NCBI RefSeq assembly: GCF_003576645.1
Contig: NC_044922.1
Location: 12,492,191-12,556,190 of the forward strand
Direction: 5' to 3'
DNA: 64,000 nt
Source of the DNA: Ipomoea triloba
Taxonomy: Eukaryota; Streptophyta; Magnoliopsida; Solanales; Convolvulaceae
How positions within the stretch are numbered: the stretch's first letter is position 1; the number at the start of each line of letters is the position of its first letter. The notes under the pieces are model-generated. The model saw only the letters and a list, made by a program, of their open reading frames with translations. It was not told the DNA's origin and searched no databases. Made by a program: the position numbers and the translations under genes. This document shows positions 35,081 through 45,934 of the stretch, piece after piece.

Positions 35081-35360
35081 GTTGATGCTTATCGATGGTA
35101 CTCTGCTGGAAGATACCAGGGAGATGACACGTTACTACGTTACTATCAATGTGCAGGAGTTGGGTGCATTGCAAAAAAATTTGTGGATTACGATGAAAAC
35201 GGAAGATTACTTCATGTTTGTTACTACCGATGACACGTTACTACGTTACTATCAATGTGCAGGAGTTGGGTGCATTGCAAAAAAATTGGTGGATTCTAAT
35301 GAAAACGAAAGATTACTTCATGTTTGTTACTACCGTGGCAGGCATAACCAGAACACTTAG
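35081..35360 (+). pseudogene. WRKY-like zinc-finger relic with internal 106-bp duplication
   Basis: In frame 35081 the sequence reads VDAYRWYSAGRYQ, aligning with the DGYRWRKYGQK start of a WRKY domain, and then RYYQCAGVGCIAKKFVD. This frame stops at a TGA just after the first unit. The segment 35123-35228 is directly repeated at 35229-35334 (106 bp, so frame-shifting). The second copy, read in its own frame, ends GRHNQNT, giving C-X4-C-X23-H-X-Q: the WRKY zinc-finger spacing with the last His replaced by Gln. The WRKY heptapeptide itself is not conserved (WYSAGRY). Probably a dead or highly diverged WRKY/FLYWCH-type gene fragment. No other exons recognised. Confidence 0.55.
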
Positions 35361-35379
35361 AACTTAGTAGGGAACTTGT

Positions 35380-35792
35380 AATACTTCTACATTTTATTCC
35401 ACTCTTGAATACAACTCTTGGATCATCTCTTGGATTCCTTGGATGGTTTACAAATGAGCCCTACTAGGGGTATTTATACCCATTCCACCTCCTCAATGGA
35501 TGGTGGAGATCTAATTAATCCTACGGCTAATATTGATTCTCTAGAATCCTCCAAAACTATTTCTACACACTTGAGGATTCCATAATATTCTAGAATGTTC
35601 TATACTTCCCTACTACCTCTAGTGTTATGTATATGTTTCTAGACTATTCTACCAACTATGGGAACTTATGTACAACTCCTAGAAAGGTCTAAAAAGTTAT
35701 GTACAACTCCTAGAAAGGTCCAAAAAGTGTAGCAAATCTCGGCAAGGTGTCCCACACGTCTCGGAAATGTGTAGGAAAGTGCCCCACGTCAC
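35380..35792 (-). repeat. Putative solo LTR
   Basis: About 413 bp, TG...CA on both strands (TGTAATACTT at the left; minus-strand start TGTGACGTGGGGC). Read on the minus strand it has a TATA-like GGTATAAATACCCC and downstream AATAAAAT, in the order expected of an LTR. A 29-bp unit (GTACAACTCCTAGAAAGGTC) is repeated near 35670/35699. No target-site duplication seen, so boundaries are tentative. Confidence 0.4.
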
Positions 35793-36479
35793 ATTAAGCC
35801 CCTCAATAAAACTAAAGCTATTGAAACTTGGGGGATTTGTTGACAATGAAAGTACTCAAATAACCCATTACCCAACAAATTGAAGCGAGAAACTACCTTT
35901 TAATATCTTTGGAATATATAATATTTTAAATTTTTAAATTTTTATTAATTTATTTAATCTTATTTCTTAAACTAGGGATTTCTTTATCCACAATAACTCA
36001 TTCAACAATAATGGTTGAACCAAATGAACCCCAAGCAGAACACCTAAAGAAAAGTCCATAGCTCCTATATCATAATCTCATTACATGACGTTGTCATCTA
36101 TGCTACCAACAATAATCGAATTGCAAATAACACACTACCAACAAAAAGGAAGAGAACAAATAGTAAAGATGAAGACAATGACAATGTTACTCAAAAGACA
36201 ATTAAGAACACTTAGAAAAATTCAAATGAAAAGTAGTATTTATTTAGACTATCATTTTTAGACCAAATATTTACACTATCGATTTTACAAGGTTACAAAC
36301 ACTTATTTTAGTAATAATTATAATGAATTTTCTATATTATCTTGGATTCATATACTTTGAGTTAGATATTTAAATAAAAAATTCGACATTCAATTACCTA
36401 TGTATAAACTTTTCTTATATAATCTTGTATTGATATACTTTCAAATATTTATTTAAATATAAACATTGGGCATTAACCT
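35793..36479. other. AT-rich non-coding region
   Basis: No gene. Its right part probably belongs to the Helitron-like element that ends at 36506. Confidence 0.4.
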
Positions 36480-36480
36480 A

Positions 36481-36506
36481 TACGCGCAATGCGCGTATAA
36501 AACTAG
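36481..36506 (+). mobile_element. Helitron-type 3' terminus
   Basis: TACGCGC AAT GCGCGTA forms a perfect 7-bp-stem hairpin, followed by TAAAA and CTAG, then T: the hairpin-CTRR-T signature of Helitron 3' ends. The preceding ACATTGGGCATTAACC resembles the ends at 42920-42958 (plus) and 10549-10590 (minus). The 5' TC end was not located. Confidence 0.65.
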
Positions 36507-36639
36507 TATTAATATAATTGCCTTTGAAACATATTAATAGTGAGCACTTTTAATTTGATTTTCTAGATCGATGCTCATAGTTAAAAGGGAATTCTCTCTT
36601 GTACTCTAAATGGTTACCTTTTTTTCTTTTGGTAAGTCT

Positions 36640-36985
36640 TGGCACGATCCACCGTTCGCGCAGTTTCCTTTCCAATGCAAAGTCCAGTGGTTTCACCGCC
36701 GACGACTGGCTCTTCACCAGATGGAGATCCTTCCCGGCTTGTCAAGAATATCAAATTCTCTAAAGAGCTCTAGAAAGAGCTTGTCAACCCATGGAAAAAT
36801 GCTTTAACTCTAAAATTTCTAGGTAAGCGCATCATTTTTAATGTTCTCCTTAACCATCTTTCCAGGATGTGGAACCTGGAAGGGAAACTTGAGATGATAG
36901 ATTTGGAATTTAACTTGTATGTGGCTTGTTTTGAACTGGCCAAGGATTGCATGAAAGCTCTTGTTGCACTGGTAGTAATATAATT
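36640..36985 (+). mobile_element. LINE ORF1 (DUF4283) fragment
   Basis: Short frames spell the plant LINE ORF1 N-terminal domain: WKNALTLKFLGKRIIFNVLL, then MWNLEGKLEMIDLEFNLYVA and CMKALVAL. One frameshift and no flanking element body. Confidence 0.7.
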
Positions 36986-37668
36986 GCATAATAATTATTA
37001 TGGTAATTAAGCTTATTCTGTCGATTCTCATCCCTTCTTTCGTGTAATTATTAGTCTAATTGCCTCTAATTATTATGATATTAAGGAATTAACTATGCAG
37101 ATAGATAATATGCTTAGTTCTATTGGTGTTAAGTTCCCTTTGTTAGATCTAGATAGATAAACGGCTGTGATTGGTTTTCATTCCTCCCCTAGGTGTCCGT
37201 TTTCAAATCATCCAGGATCATTTCAAGATTATCTCTGATAATCTCAGTATCTTCTCAACAAAACATATTCCATCATACACTTCTTATGCATCTCTATTTA
37301 ATGCAAGTCCATCTCACACTAGGTGCTCGGAGGTAGTGGTTCTATCCACAATGCAGTTTTCAGGTTCTATTATTTTTTTGATTTGTTTTTCTTGTCAGTA
37401 ACCTTTTTCGGTTGCTCTAGTTGTGTGTTACCCTTTGTGTGTTCATGCAATTATACCAACAGGATATGCACTCCATTAATTTTGTATATTGCATATTTTA
37501 TAATTGGTATCTTCTTGGTTGTGATTGAGGTGTTCAATTTAAATGTTCAATAGCTATTGACATGTTTACCCAGTTTAGGATTATCTTCTAGTTTTAATTT
37601 GTTTTTTTTAAGCAACTAGTTTTAATTTGTTGTTTCTTTAATTTGAGTATGTTCAAGATTTCTAGATA
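36986..37668. other. Spacer upstream of FBD copy e
   Basis: T-rich, with short open frames that show no family resemblance. Possible 5' UTR or intron of the FBD pseudogene. Nothing firm. Confidence 0.5.
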
Positions 37669-38194
37669 GTGGAGGGGATAGATAGAATTAGTGGACTCGC
37701 AGGTGGTATAGTTTACAAGATTTTGGTATTATTACCGATTCAAGAAGCTGTTAGAATAGTTGTTTTGTCTAACTTTTACAAAGATATGAAGTTCAATTTG
37801 GCACAACTCCACTTTAATGATTATTTCTTTGGTTACATGTATGAAAAATGCTCGAAAGAAACTACAAAGAAAATGAAAAGAACTCGTGATATATCTGCGG
37901 ACTTGTATGTAATCAACAAAGTTCTATTACAGCACAATAGTCCTATTGTAAATTTATCTTCATGTGTTCATATGAGGAGGCATGAGAGCTTAGGTCTAGG
38001 TTTGATTACTTCGATCAAGTGTTTCTTTTTGTCACACAAAAGGGTATTGAAGGAATCCACCTTGGGTTTAAGTTATATGAATATGAGTACAGTTTGTGGA
38101 ATTGCATATTTTCTTACTGCACACGGAATAAGTTACATCATTATCAGTCCTTTGTTAGAAGTAAAAAATGCCCCTTGTTGCACTATGCTTACTT

Positions 38195-38660
38195 CCTAGC
38201 GGGTCACACATCATGTGATTGCTGCACGTCAGTCGTGCAACATCTCAAACTCGGTCCTTAATTTCTGCGCTTTGATCGGACTTACGTTAACATCCTCTCT
38301 GGGACTAGACTTAGCTCTGATACTTACGCATACATCCCATATGGGATTGGACTTGGCTTTGATACCTGGGTGATTGTTGCATGCCTAGTCGGGCAGCATG
38401 CTTGAATCAGTCTTTGATATCCTTAGCCTCCGCGCCTTGACCCGACCTATACCCATATATCATTCAAGACTAGACTCGACTCTAGTACCTAGGTGACTGT
38501 TGCATGGCCCCACACATGCCTAACTCAATCCCTGATATCCTTAGCGTACGCGCTTTAACCTGTCTTTCGCCCGCATTTCATCCAAAACTGGACTTAGCTC
38601 TGATACTAATTAAGAGTTAGCTCTGATACTAATCGAGACTCAGCTCTGATACTAATTGAT
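38195..38660. mobile_element. Insertion with repeated PBS-like motifs
   Basis: Unlike the coding sequence around it and richer in GC. It contains about six variants of TTAGCTCTGATAC (near 38307, 38357, 38476, 38591, 38612 and 38640) and a roughly 165-bp imperfect repeat (GATATCCTTAGC... at 38418 and 38538). The motif is the complement of the GTATCAGAGC primer-binding-site word of plant LTR elements. Type not established. Confidence 0.5.
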
Positions 38661-39008
38661 GGATCTCAGCGCAACATTATGCTGCGCACTGAAGAGGTTG
38701 CATCTTCGTCAAGCCTTTGTTAAAGTAAAAAATGCACATTGCTCTTTACCAAACATCACTTCACTTTGTTTTGAAAATGTTCAATTTGATTCTAGTAATC
38801 TTTCAAATCGTGTAACAAATCTTCCTATGCTCGAGAATCTGTCCTTTGATGGATGTGTAAACATCTTTGATTTTAACATTACTGCTCCAAAACTTGGCAG
38901 TTTAGCAATCATAGATTGTTATTCTGCCCATCTCGGTCGTTTTCTTCCAGCTAACTTGGATTTGATATCTGTTTATCCTCTTGTGTTGGATGCTTATAAT
39001 GTTCAAGT

Positions 39009-40618
39009 AGAGTTTTTTCCCAAAATGGTCCCTCGACTATTGCTCATTCTCAATTTTGCATTTCGACTTTCAATTGCACCTAATGTGGTCCCTCGACTTT
39101 CAAAAACTCACCCAATTTGGTCCTCCGTTACATATTTCGTCAAATCAGTGTTAAAATGGAGGGCATTTTCGTCCATTTACCTATTGTTAGCCTAATAAAC
39201 ATTGAGAAATAGTTGAGGGACCATTTTGAGAATAGTCAAGGGACCATTTTGGGAAAAATTATTTTATTTATTTCATTTTTGTTTATTTTCATTTTTTAGA
39301 CTCTATAAAATTAGAATTTCTATACAATTTTTTCTTACAAATATAAATAGTTAAAATCGTGCAATCCATCCTAAAAATTTTTAACTTTTTTACAGACTTT
39401 TTCCTTCTATCTAAATATACAAACTATTCCTATGCAGATTTACAATAAGTTTCGTAAATTTTATAAATACTCATTTTTAAGCACCGATTAAAATAATTCT
39501 TAGTCACATTCGTAGTACTAAATATATTACTTTCGATTTTTTTATAAATAAGATATAATATTATTAAACTCAAATAATTAAAAATAATGTGCCCACAACA
39601 CAAAAGATTTTATGATTGACTTAAAAATTAACTATAAATTTTATTGTTGAATACAAATTGACAATTATTAAACATTATTTATAATAATTATTGTGTCCCG
39701 TGTAATATACTAAAATTATTAGGTAAGATTTTTATAATTAAGGTATAATTTAATTAAATCAAAATTATTAAAAATAATGTGTCCACATTACAAAATAAAT
39801 TATACTTGCCTTAATAATTAATAATTAATAAAAAAAATAAGAAGAGGAAAACATATAAAAGATGTCATACAATATCTTAAATAATGTAAATTAATATAAA
39901 ATTTAATAATTACTTTGAAATCAAATATAGAAAATATTACAGGAAACATTGACGAGATTTTACTTTTCGGCTCACCTGAGAAGTTTACTAGAAAAATTTA
40001 CCTTTCGATCCAATATTTTCCCTACATTTTACACTCTTTGGGTGTCTACGCTTGAAAAAAAATTTATTTTCAATGGTAAAAGTAATATTTAATGTGATAC
40101 ATAGTGACTGATTATCTATGAACATAAAAAAAAATAAAAGAATAAAAAAAGAAGTATATGAGTATTTATGAAATTTACGGAATTTATTGTAAAACTTCAT
40201 AGGAATAGTTTGTATATTTAGAGGAAAAGTCTGTAAAGAAAGTTAAAAATTTTGAGGTTGGATTGTGCGATTTTAACTATTTATATTTGTAAGAAAAAAA
40301 TGTATAGAAATTCTAATTTTGTAGAGTCTAAAAAATGAAAATAAACAAAAATGAAATAAATAAAATAGTTTTTCCCAAAATGGTCTCTTGACTATTCTCA
40401 AAATGGTCCCTCAACTATTTCTCAATGTTTATTAGGCTAACAATAGGTAAATGGACGAAAATATCCTCCATTTTAACACTAATTTGACGGAATATGTAAC
40501 GGAGGACCAAATTGGGTGAGTTTTTGAAAGTCGAAGGATCACATTAGGTGCAATTGAATGTCGAAATGCAAAATTGAGAATGAGCAATAGTCGAGGGACC
40601 ATTTTGGGAAAAAACTCT
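39009..40618. mobile_element. 1.61-kb element with ~450-bp terminal inverted repeats
   Basis: Ends AGAGTTTTTTCCCAAAATGG and its reverse complement. The inverted similarity continues inward to about 39475 and 40155. Flanks are GTTCAAGT (39001-39008) and GTTCAGGT (40619-40626), an 8-bp target-site duplication with one change (9 bp if the next A is included). The middle is AT-rich with no transposase. TSD length fits hAT or Mutator-like foldback elements. Confidence 0.85.
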
Positions 40619-41849
40619 GTTCAGGTATATTAGCAAAACTTTTTTTTCTGGACTATTATTTATTTAAAGTATTTTTTAGGAATGGATCAACTTTATTTAT
40701 ATTGGGTTTTAAAGGAATTTATTGATAGATGTACTGGGAGGCGACCACAAAAGCAACTACCAGCACTAAATGTGGAATACCTGAAGCTATTATCAAATAA
40801 TGAGTGTTATGCATTTGACATGCGTTTTAGTATCATTGATTTGCTGCAAACTATGTGTACTTGATATAGATTTAAAAGTAATTTTTTCTGGATGGATTAT
40901 TTAGTGAAATTCAGTTTCTATTGTTGTTTTGTTTCCTTAATATAATTCTTTTATGTGTAAATCTCAACTATTTGACTTTTTTTTTGGTTTGTTCATTTTT
41001 TGAAGGTTGTCGAGGTGGTGCTAGAGGAACAAGAAGCTATGCCAATATTTTCTGAAGAACATCATGCTGGGGTTTAAAAACACAACATGCTTCACACATT
41101 GAAGCTTCAAATTTTGAAGCATTAGGGTTTGATTTGCTTTTCATCAAGGGGCTATTAGCCGGCTTGCCAGCAGTAGAAGACGTTCTCATTACTACTTCGG
41201 GTAATAGAAGATTAGAGTCTGACAGAGAAATTGAAAATACACATAAGCTTCTTTGTTATCTTTGTGCCTCCAAGAAAGCAAAAATTGTTTTCTCCCCTCC
41301 ATTTCTCCCTAAACCGTGAAGGAACTGTAGTGTGCTTTGACAAATAGATAGAAGGTCCCTAAATTGTTTGGTATTCATTGCTTGTAGTCTAGTTTTTTCT
41401 TTGCCAAATGGATAGAAGTTGTAGTGTGCTTTGACAATTGATAATTAGTGCCACCATAGTGAATTGCACTGTACAATGTAACTGCCAGCGGAGCCATATG
41501 CTTAGTTCTACTGTTTCTATGTTCACTTGTTTTGGAATATGTTTATGATTTGTTTGTTCTCCAATGATACCATCTCTTCCTGTGAGTCTGATAGACCCAC
41601 CATAATAGGTTTTTTACTTTGCATACTATAGGTATGATGTTTATTTATGTTCTTAATTACTTGGCAGACTCCAATAATGTCTGTGCTTAATTTAGCACTT
41701 GCAATTTAACTGCTGGTACCCTCAAGTTCATCCATTTATGTTTTTAATTTTGATTCATTTGTTATTAAATGCATATATTATGGTTATTGGATTATAGCCT
41801 CCGAGAGAGATATTATAAGTTAGCTTCTAGCTAATATACTTGCCATATA

Positions 41850-42530
41850 TTGAGATTTTTGCGAATTAAAGATGCTGCTAAAACGGTTGTTTTATCCACC
41901 ATTTGGAGAGATGTTTGGTCCAGTATTATGTGACTAAACTTCCATAATCACTTCTTTCATTATATATTGTTGAGAAACGTTGCCCTTGTGCTAGCATATA
42001 TAGATATTGGTCTTATGGCTTTGACCGATACCTATATATACTCACTTCTTTCAATATGTGCTTTTGTTTGTAATCAACAAAGTTCTTCTCCAACGCAATG
42101 GAACTATCCAAAAGTTTGTTTTCGATGTTGGGAGACATACACATATATAGGTATCGGTCTTATGGCTTTGACCCGTGGTTACTTTTAGTCACACAAAAAG
42201 GTGTTAGAAAAAATGTGCATTCTTTCCTTGCCAAAGGCTTACAATTTGCAAAACTGCATATTTTCATGTTTAACACTCAAGAGATTGCTTCTTTTCGCTG
42301 CCATTGTTGGTGGAATCAGTTTCCCTAGTATATTTCCAAAGTGTTGCTTCACTTATGTTTAAATTTTTTGAGTTTGTTCTTACAAATATCCAACATTATA
42401 TTATTCTATTGATGATGTTCCCGCACTCGAGAATGACACATTTATTCGCTATCAAAAGATGTGTCATATTAACATTATTGCTCCAAAGTTATGTAGCCTA
42501 ACATACAATCAAATCTAGCCCTTAAAATGG
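41850..42530 (+). pseudogene. FBD-type F-box fragment, copy f
   Basis: Heavily decayed. 41866-41935 reads KDAAKTVVLSTIWRDVW (end of an F-box). The region 42062-42190 matches the VINKVLL...YGFDPWLLLVTQKGV part. Later stretches match leucine-rich segments at low identity. Many frameshifts; a 30-bp phrase (GGTCTTATGGCTTTGACC) appears twice (42010 and 42155), so the copy contains an internal duplication. Confidence 0.7.
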
Positions 42531-42689
42531 TCGTCAATGTTCGTCATCAAGAATTATTTTCCATATGGGTTAGTTGAGGCTATACTTATGCAAGAGCATT
42601 TGCATTTTCTTCGTGGTTCTGCAAAACCATAAATTATTCTTGTCTAATTAATGAGTATGTTTGCAAGAATTTCATCCCCAATTCGTATT

Positions 42690-42960
42690 AATCTTATTAT
42701 TGATTAATCCATGATGATAATTCAAAGTACATGATGAAGAGATGCATATTTAATGATATAAAGAATCTCAGCCAAGATAGGAATGATAAATGAAAATATT
42801 CTTAATAAAATTGGGAGATGGAGAATAAATTATAGTGTGTTTCAATAACTAACAATCAATTCTATTTTACATTGTATAAATTACACATTTAAAAATTATA
42901 TTATCTATTTATTTTAATTTTTCACATTGGACATTAGGTTAGTTGCGCAATGTAGAACTA
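42690..42960 (+). repeat. Dispersed repeat ending in a Helitron-like 3' terminus
   Basis: Close match, inverted, to 10549-10790; a third partial copy is at 43395-43560. Ends TTGCGCAATG, spacer, CTAG|T. Confidence 0.65.
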
Positions 42961-42984
42961 GTGTCTATATTTTTCGTTAGAAAA

Positions 42985-43219
42985 AAAAAATAAAAAAAAA
43001 AATATATATATATATATATACACGGCGTCGGTTCTCGTTAGAACCGACGTCGTATGTTTTTCGTAATTTTTTTTAAAAAAAATTTAACGTCGATTTTTTA
43101 TGAAAACCGACGTCGTATTCCTTTTTTAAAAAATTATAAATATAAATATTTTTTTGATGTCGTTTTTTTGAAAAACCGACATTATTTAGGCGACGTTAAC
43201 TGTGTTTTCTGTAGTAGTG
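42985..43219. mobile_element. CACTA-type terminus with sub-terminal repeats
   Basis: The right end, read on the minus strand, starts CACTACTACAGAAAACAC, a CACTA terminal repeat. Inside it are repeats of ACCGACGTCG and TCGGTTTT words in both orientations, as in CACTA sub-terminal regions. The left end abuts a (TA)n run at 42995-43020 and no second CACTA end is seen. It interrupts the inverted duplication relative to the copy at 10.4 kb. Confidence 0.7.
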
Positions 43220-43394
43220 ACAAAAGCATTCTTATTTTGAAATGTTGCATAGATATTCGAGTTTTGTTTCAAAATTTAGTTTGATACTTTGTTTGAAGAT
43301 GATGCGATAATAGGAGGTGGCGTCACCGATAGGCGGCCTTAGCCTTGAATCGTTTGGAGTATTGATAAGAATAATAATAATAATTTTTAGAATA

Positions 43395-43560
43395 ATTTTA
43401 TTATTGATCAATCCATGATAATAATTCAAAGTACAAGATAGAGAGATGTATATTTAAGAATACAAAGAATCTCAATCAAAATAAGATCATAAATGATAGT
43501 ATTCCTAATAATATAAGGAGAAGGAGAATGAATTCTAGTGTGCTTAATATACAGAGTCCT
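43395..43560 (+). repeat. Third partial copy of the 42690/10549 repeat
   Basis: Shares the CCATGATAATAATTCAAAGTAC start and the TACAAAGAATCTCA segment with 42705-42800 but diverges after about 43550. Confidence 0.7.
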
Positions 43561-43746
43561 AATATATATACACATCATAAGCTTATCTATCCATGTACAA
43601 TTGCAGCACCGTCGAGATACGTACGTACTGCATGCGGGTTTTTTTTCCGTAACACAAATCCTTAGCTTTAAAGTTACAAAACCCTAATTAGCATATATTC
43701 TTGATCGAATTTGCAGATATCTAGAAGATCAAAAGAATTCAAGAAG

Positions 43747-44912
43747 ATGGACTGCGCTTCAAAAAAATTGAAGAAGATGGACGAGGCTACTTCCATAGCT
43801 TCTCTTCCCCAAGAGATAATTCTCAAAATTCTCACCACTCTTCCTCCAAAATCTGCAGTCTCTTTGAGTTGCACTTCTAAATTCTTCCATTCTTTCATCC
43901 CTCAGCCGCACTTCGGTTTTAGAATCCTCTTCTGGGTCTCATCCACAAATCTGTACACTGTGGACTACACTACTGAAGAGAGCCATGGAAGGCTCCAACC
44001 CACCAGTCTCCAATGCTCAGCACATGAATTGCGGCGTTTTAAACGACATTTTGGTTCAAGCTTTGCAGATGGCAAGCTTTGTCTGTTCAACAGGAATGGA
44101 GAGACCACTATCCTGGACCTTAGTACAAGACAACATATTTCTCTTCCCCAAACATTTTTCCATCCAAACCCAGGTTGTGGGGAGCTGTGGACAAAAATGT
44201 TTTCCGGTGCAGCCCTGGGTTTTGATTTGATCCGGTGTTGAAAAGGTACAAGGTTTTGAAGTCAGAATTATACATTAATAATCTTCACCACTATTACCAG
44301 GGCGTGTTGAGGGTTTTAACTCTTGGGGTGGATGAATTATGGAGGGCGGTGACTACAGAAAACTCCTTCCTCCCTCGCAAGCACATTGCTAGTGTTCAAA
44401 TTGGTGGTATTATCTATTTGATAAACTTTAAGATAAATTCCAGGGATGAACAAGAAATAGTTGTATTTGATATTGGAAAGGAAAATTTAATTAGGATGAT
44501 AACTTTTCCCTATATATTCCAACACTGGGGTGGTTCGCCGACTCATTCATCATGGGTGAAATTAAATGGTCGACTAGCATATATTTTTGTTGATGATATA
44601 AAAGGAAGGACCCAAATATCTGTTTGTACTTTGGATGAATCAATAGGACCGGGGTGGGACAAACATGAGGTTCCTCTTACATTAGAAGAGGCAAAAATCA
44701 TTAGTGAAGCTGAATCCATGAGCTTTACGGCTAATAGTATTGGGGAAATTGTATTCTTGATTCAAGTCAGGAGTATGTCTCCTAAAATTTTAATTTATGC
44801 ACATGGAACACAATTATGGAGAAAGTTTGAGATTAATGGTTGTTCACCTGTTGAAAATTTGAGTAGGATTATTGTGCATGTTATAGAAGAGAAGGTATAT
44901 TTTCCGGAATGA
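43747..44912 (+). pseudogene. F-box protein with F-box-associated domain, copy 3 (5-bp frameshift)
   Basis: Start ATG 43747 (MDCASKKLKKMDEATS), F-box SLPQEIILKILTTLPPKS, then the full associated domain including the AHELRRFKRHFG and FADGKLCLFNRNGETT segments lost from copy 2. At 44226-44236 a five-base tandem duplication (TTGAT twice) shifts the frame, ending the first open stretch with GFDLIRC*. The rest is open from about 44235 to 44912 (KRYKVLKSELYI ... VIEEKVYFPE). Without those five bases the frame would be continuous, so this is the least damaged copy. Inverted relative to copies 1 and 2; upstream and downstream flanks match those of copy 1. Confidence 0.88.
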
Positions 44913-45930
44913 ATTAGAAGATGGATCGGATTGGAGTTAAGCTAAAGCATATTTTTTGGAATGAATTGGAAGCTTCCGTACGTGTATGTTAGCCAAGGCC
45001 AAAGGGAAGAAATTAAAGTATATTATTGAGTCTGAATGAATTAGAATATTTAGTTTATTTTCATAATCTGCCCATCTTGTATTACTTTTATCAAAATGCA
45101 TTTATTAATTTATCTTAATTTTATATTATTGTTTTATTGTGTTATTTAATTTCCTTGACAAACGAAAAGTTGTGGCCTATTTGATACTTCTTTCTTTTTC
45201 TTTTTCTTTTTTTTTTTTTAAAAAAAAATATTTCCTGTTCTTGTAACATAACTCTGATGAATGCAAAAATGAATTATGGAAATTAATTATGTAAGTGTAA
45301 GCTAAGGCAAGGGTATTAAATGAAATATAATTAAATCTCCAAGCCAACTGTCTCACCCAATAGAGGTGTCTACAATCCAGCTGGGGTTAGTCACTGTGTC
45401 CGATGGTGGAAACCCTGAGTTACACCTATAAAAATTAAATGAAATCTAAATAATAACCATACAGATGGCCGGGTTTCTCGCATAGAGAGAGAACTGAGCA
45501 TGAAGCCGAAGTGAGTCATTTTTTACTTTCAAATCATTTGTTGAGTTTCTAAAAGTACATTTAATTGAAAAGACACACTACCTAAGAACATTATGAGAGT
45601 GCTAAAATTATAATTTTAATATATGAATGCATATATTGGACCTAAAACTATATTTTTAATATATGAATGCATATATTGGACCTGATTGAATAATTTTAGG
45701 TCGAAGAAACTCAAATCTAGGGCAAGGATGCCGACCTCGGGGTTGGCCAAGGAGCGTTGGGTTACGGTTCGGGTCGGCATATGAGGTCGGAGAAACGGGG
45801 TCAACTAATATTCAATTATTCATTACAACTATTATGACTATTACGAGTTTCCACTTTATTTGGGAAGCATCCGAGTCATTATGTGCGTTATTGAAGTATG
45901 TAGCCATTAAAGTTTCTCCTTAGTTATATA
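44913..45930. other. 3' flank shared with F-box copy 1, then spacer
   Basis: 44913-45320 is the inverted counterpart of 7557-7967. 45613-45690 has a 40-bp tandem duplication (ATATATGAATGCATATATTG twice). No gene. Confidence 0.7.
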
Positions 45931-45934
45931 AAGA

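Larger units (their letters stand above)
37669..41319 (+). pseudogene. FBD-type F-box/LRR gene, copy e (two large insertions)
   Basis: A diverged FBD-type gene on the plus strand. The F-box region at 37669-37800 (GIDRISGLAGGIVYKILVLLPIQEAVRIVVLS) has GTG where the ATG would be expected. VINKVLLQHN follows, then a frameshift around 37985-38000. A 0.45-kb insertion (about 38195-38660) separates this from LKRLHLRQAFVKVKNAHCSLP, LENLSFDGCVNIFDFNITAPKLGSL (38690-38999). At the end of that exon a 1.61-kb inverted-repeat element (39009-40618) is inserted. The exon at 40700-40890 has LNVEYLKLLS. The last exon runs to 41319 (LLFIKGLLAGLPAVEDVLITTS...). Multiple lesions; clearly dead. Confidence 0.83.
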
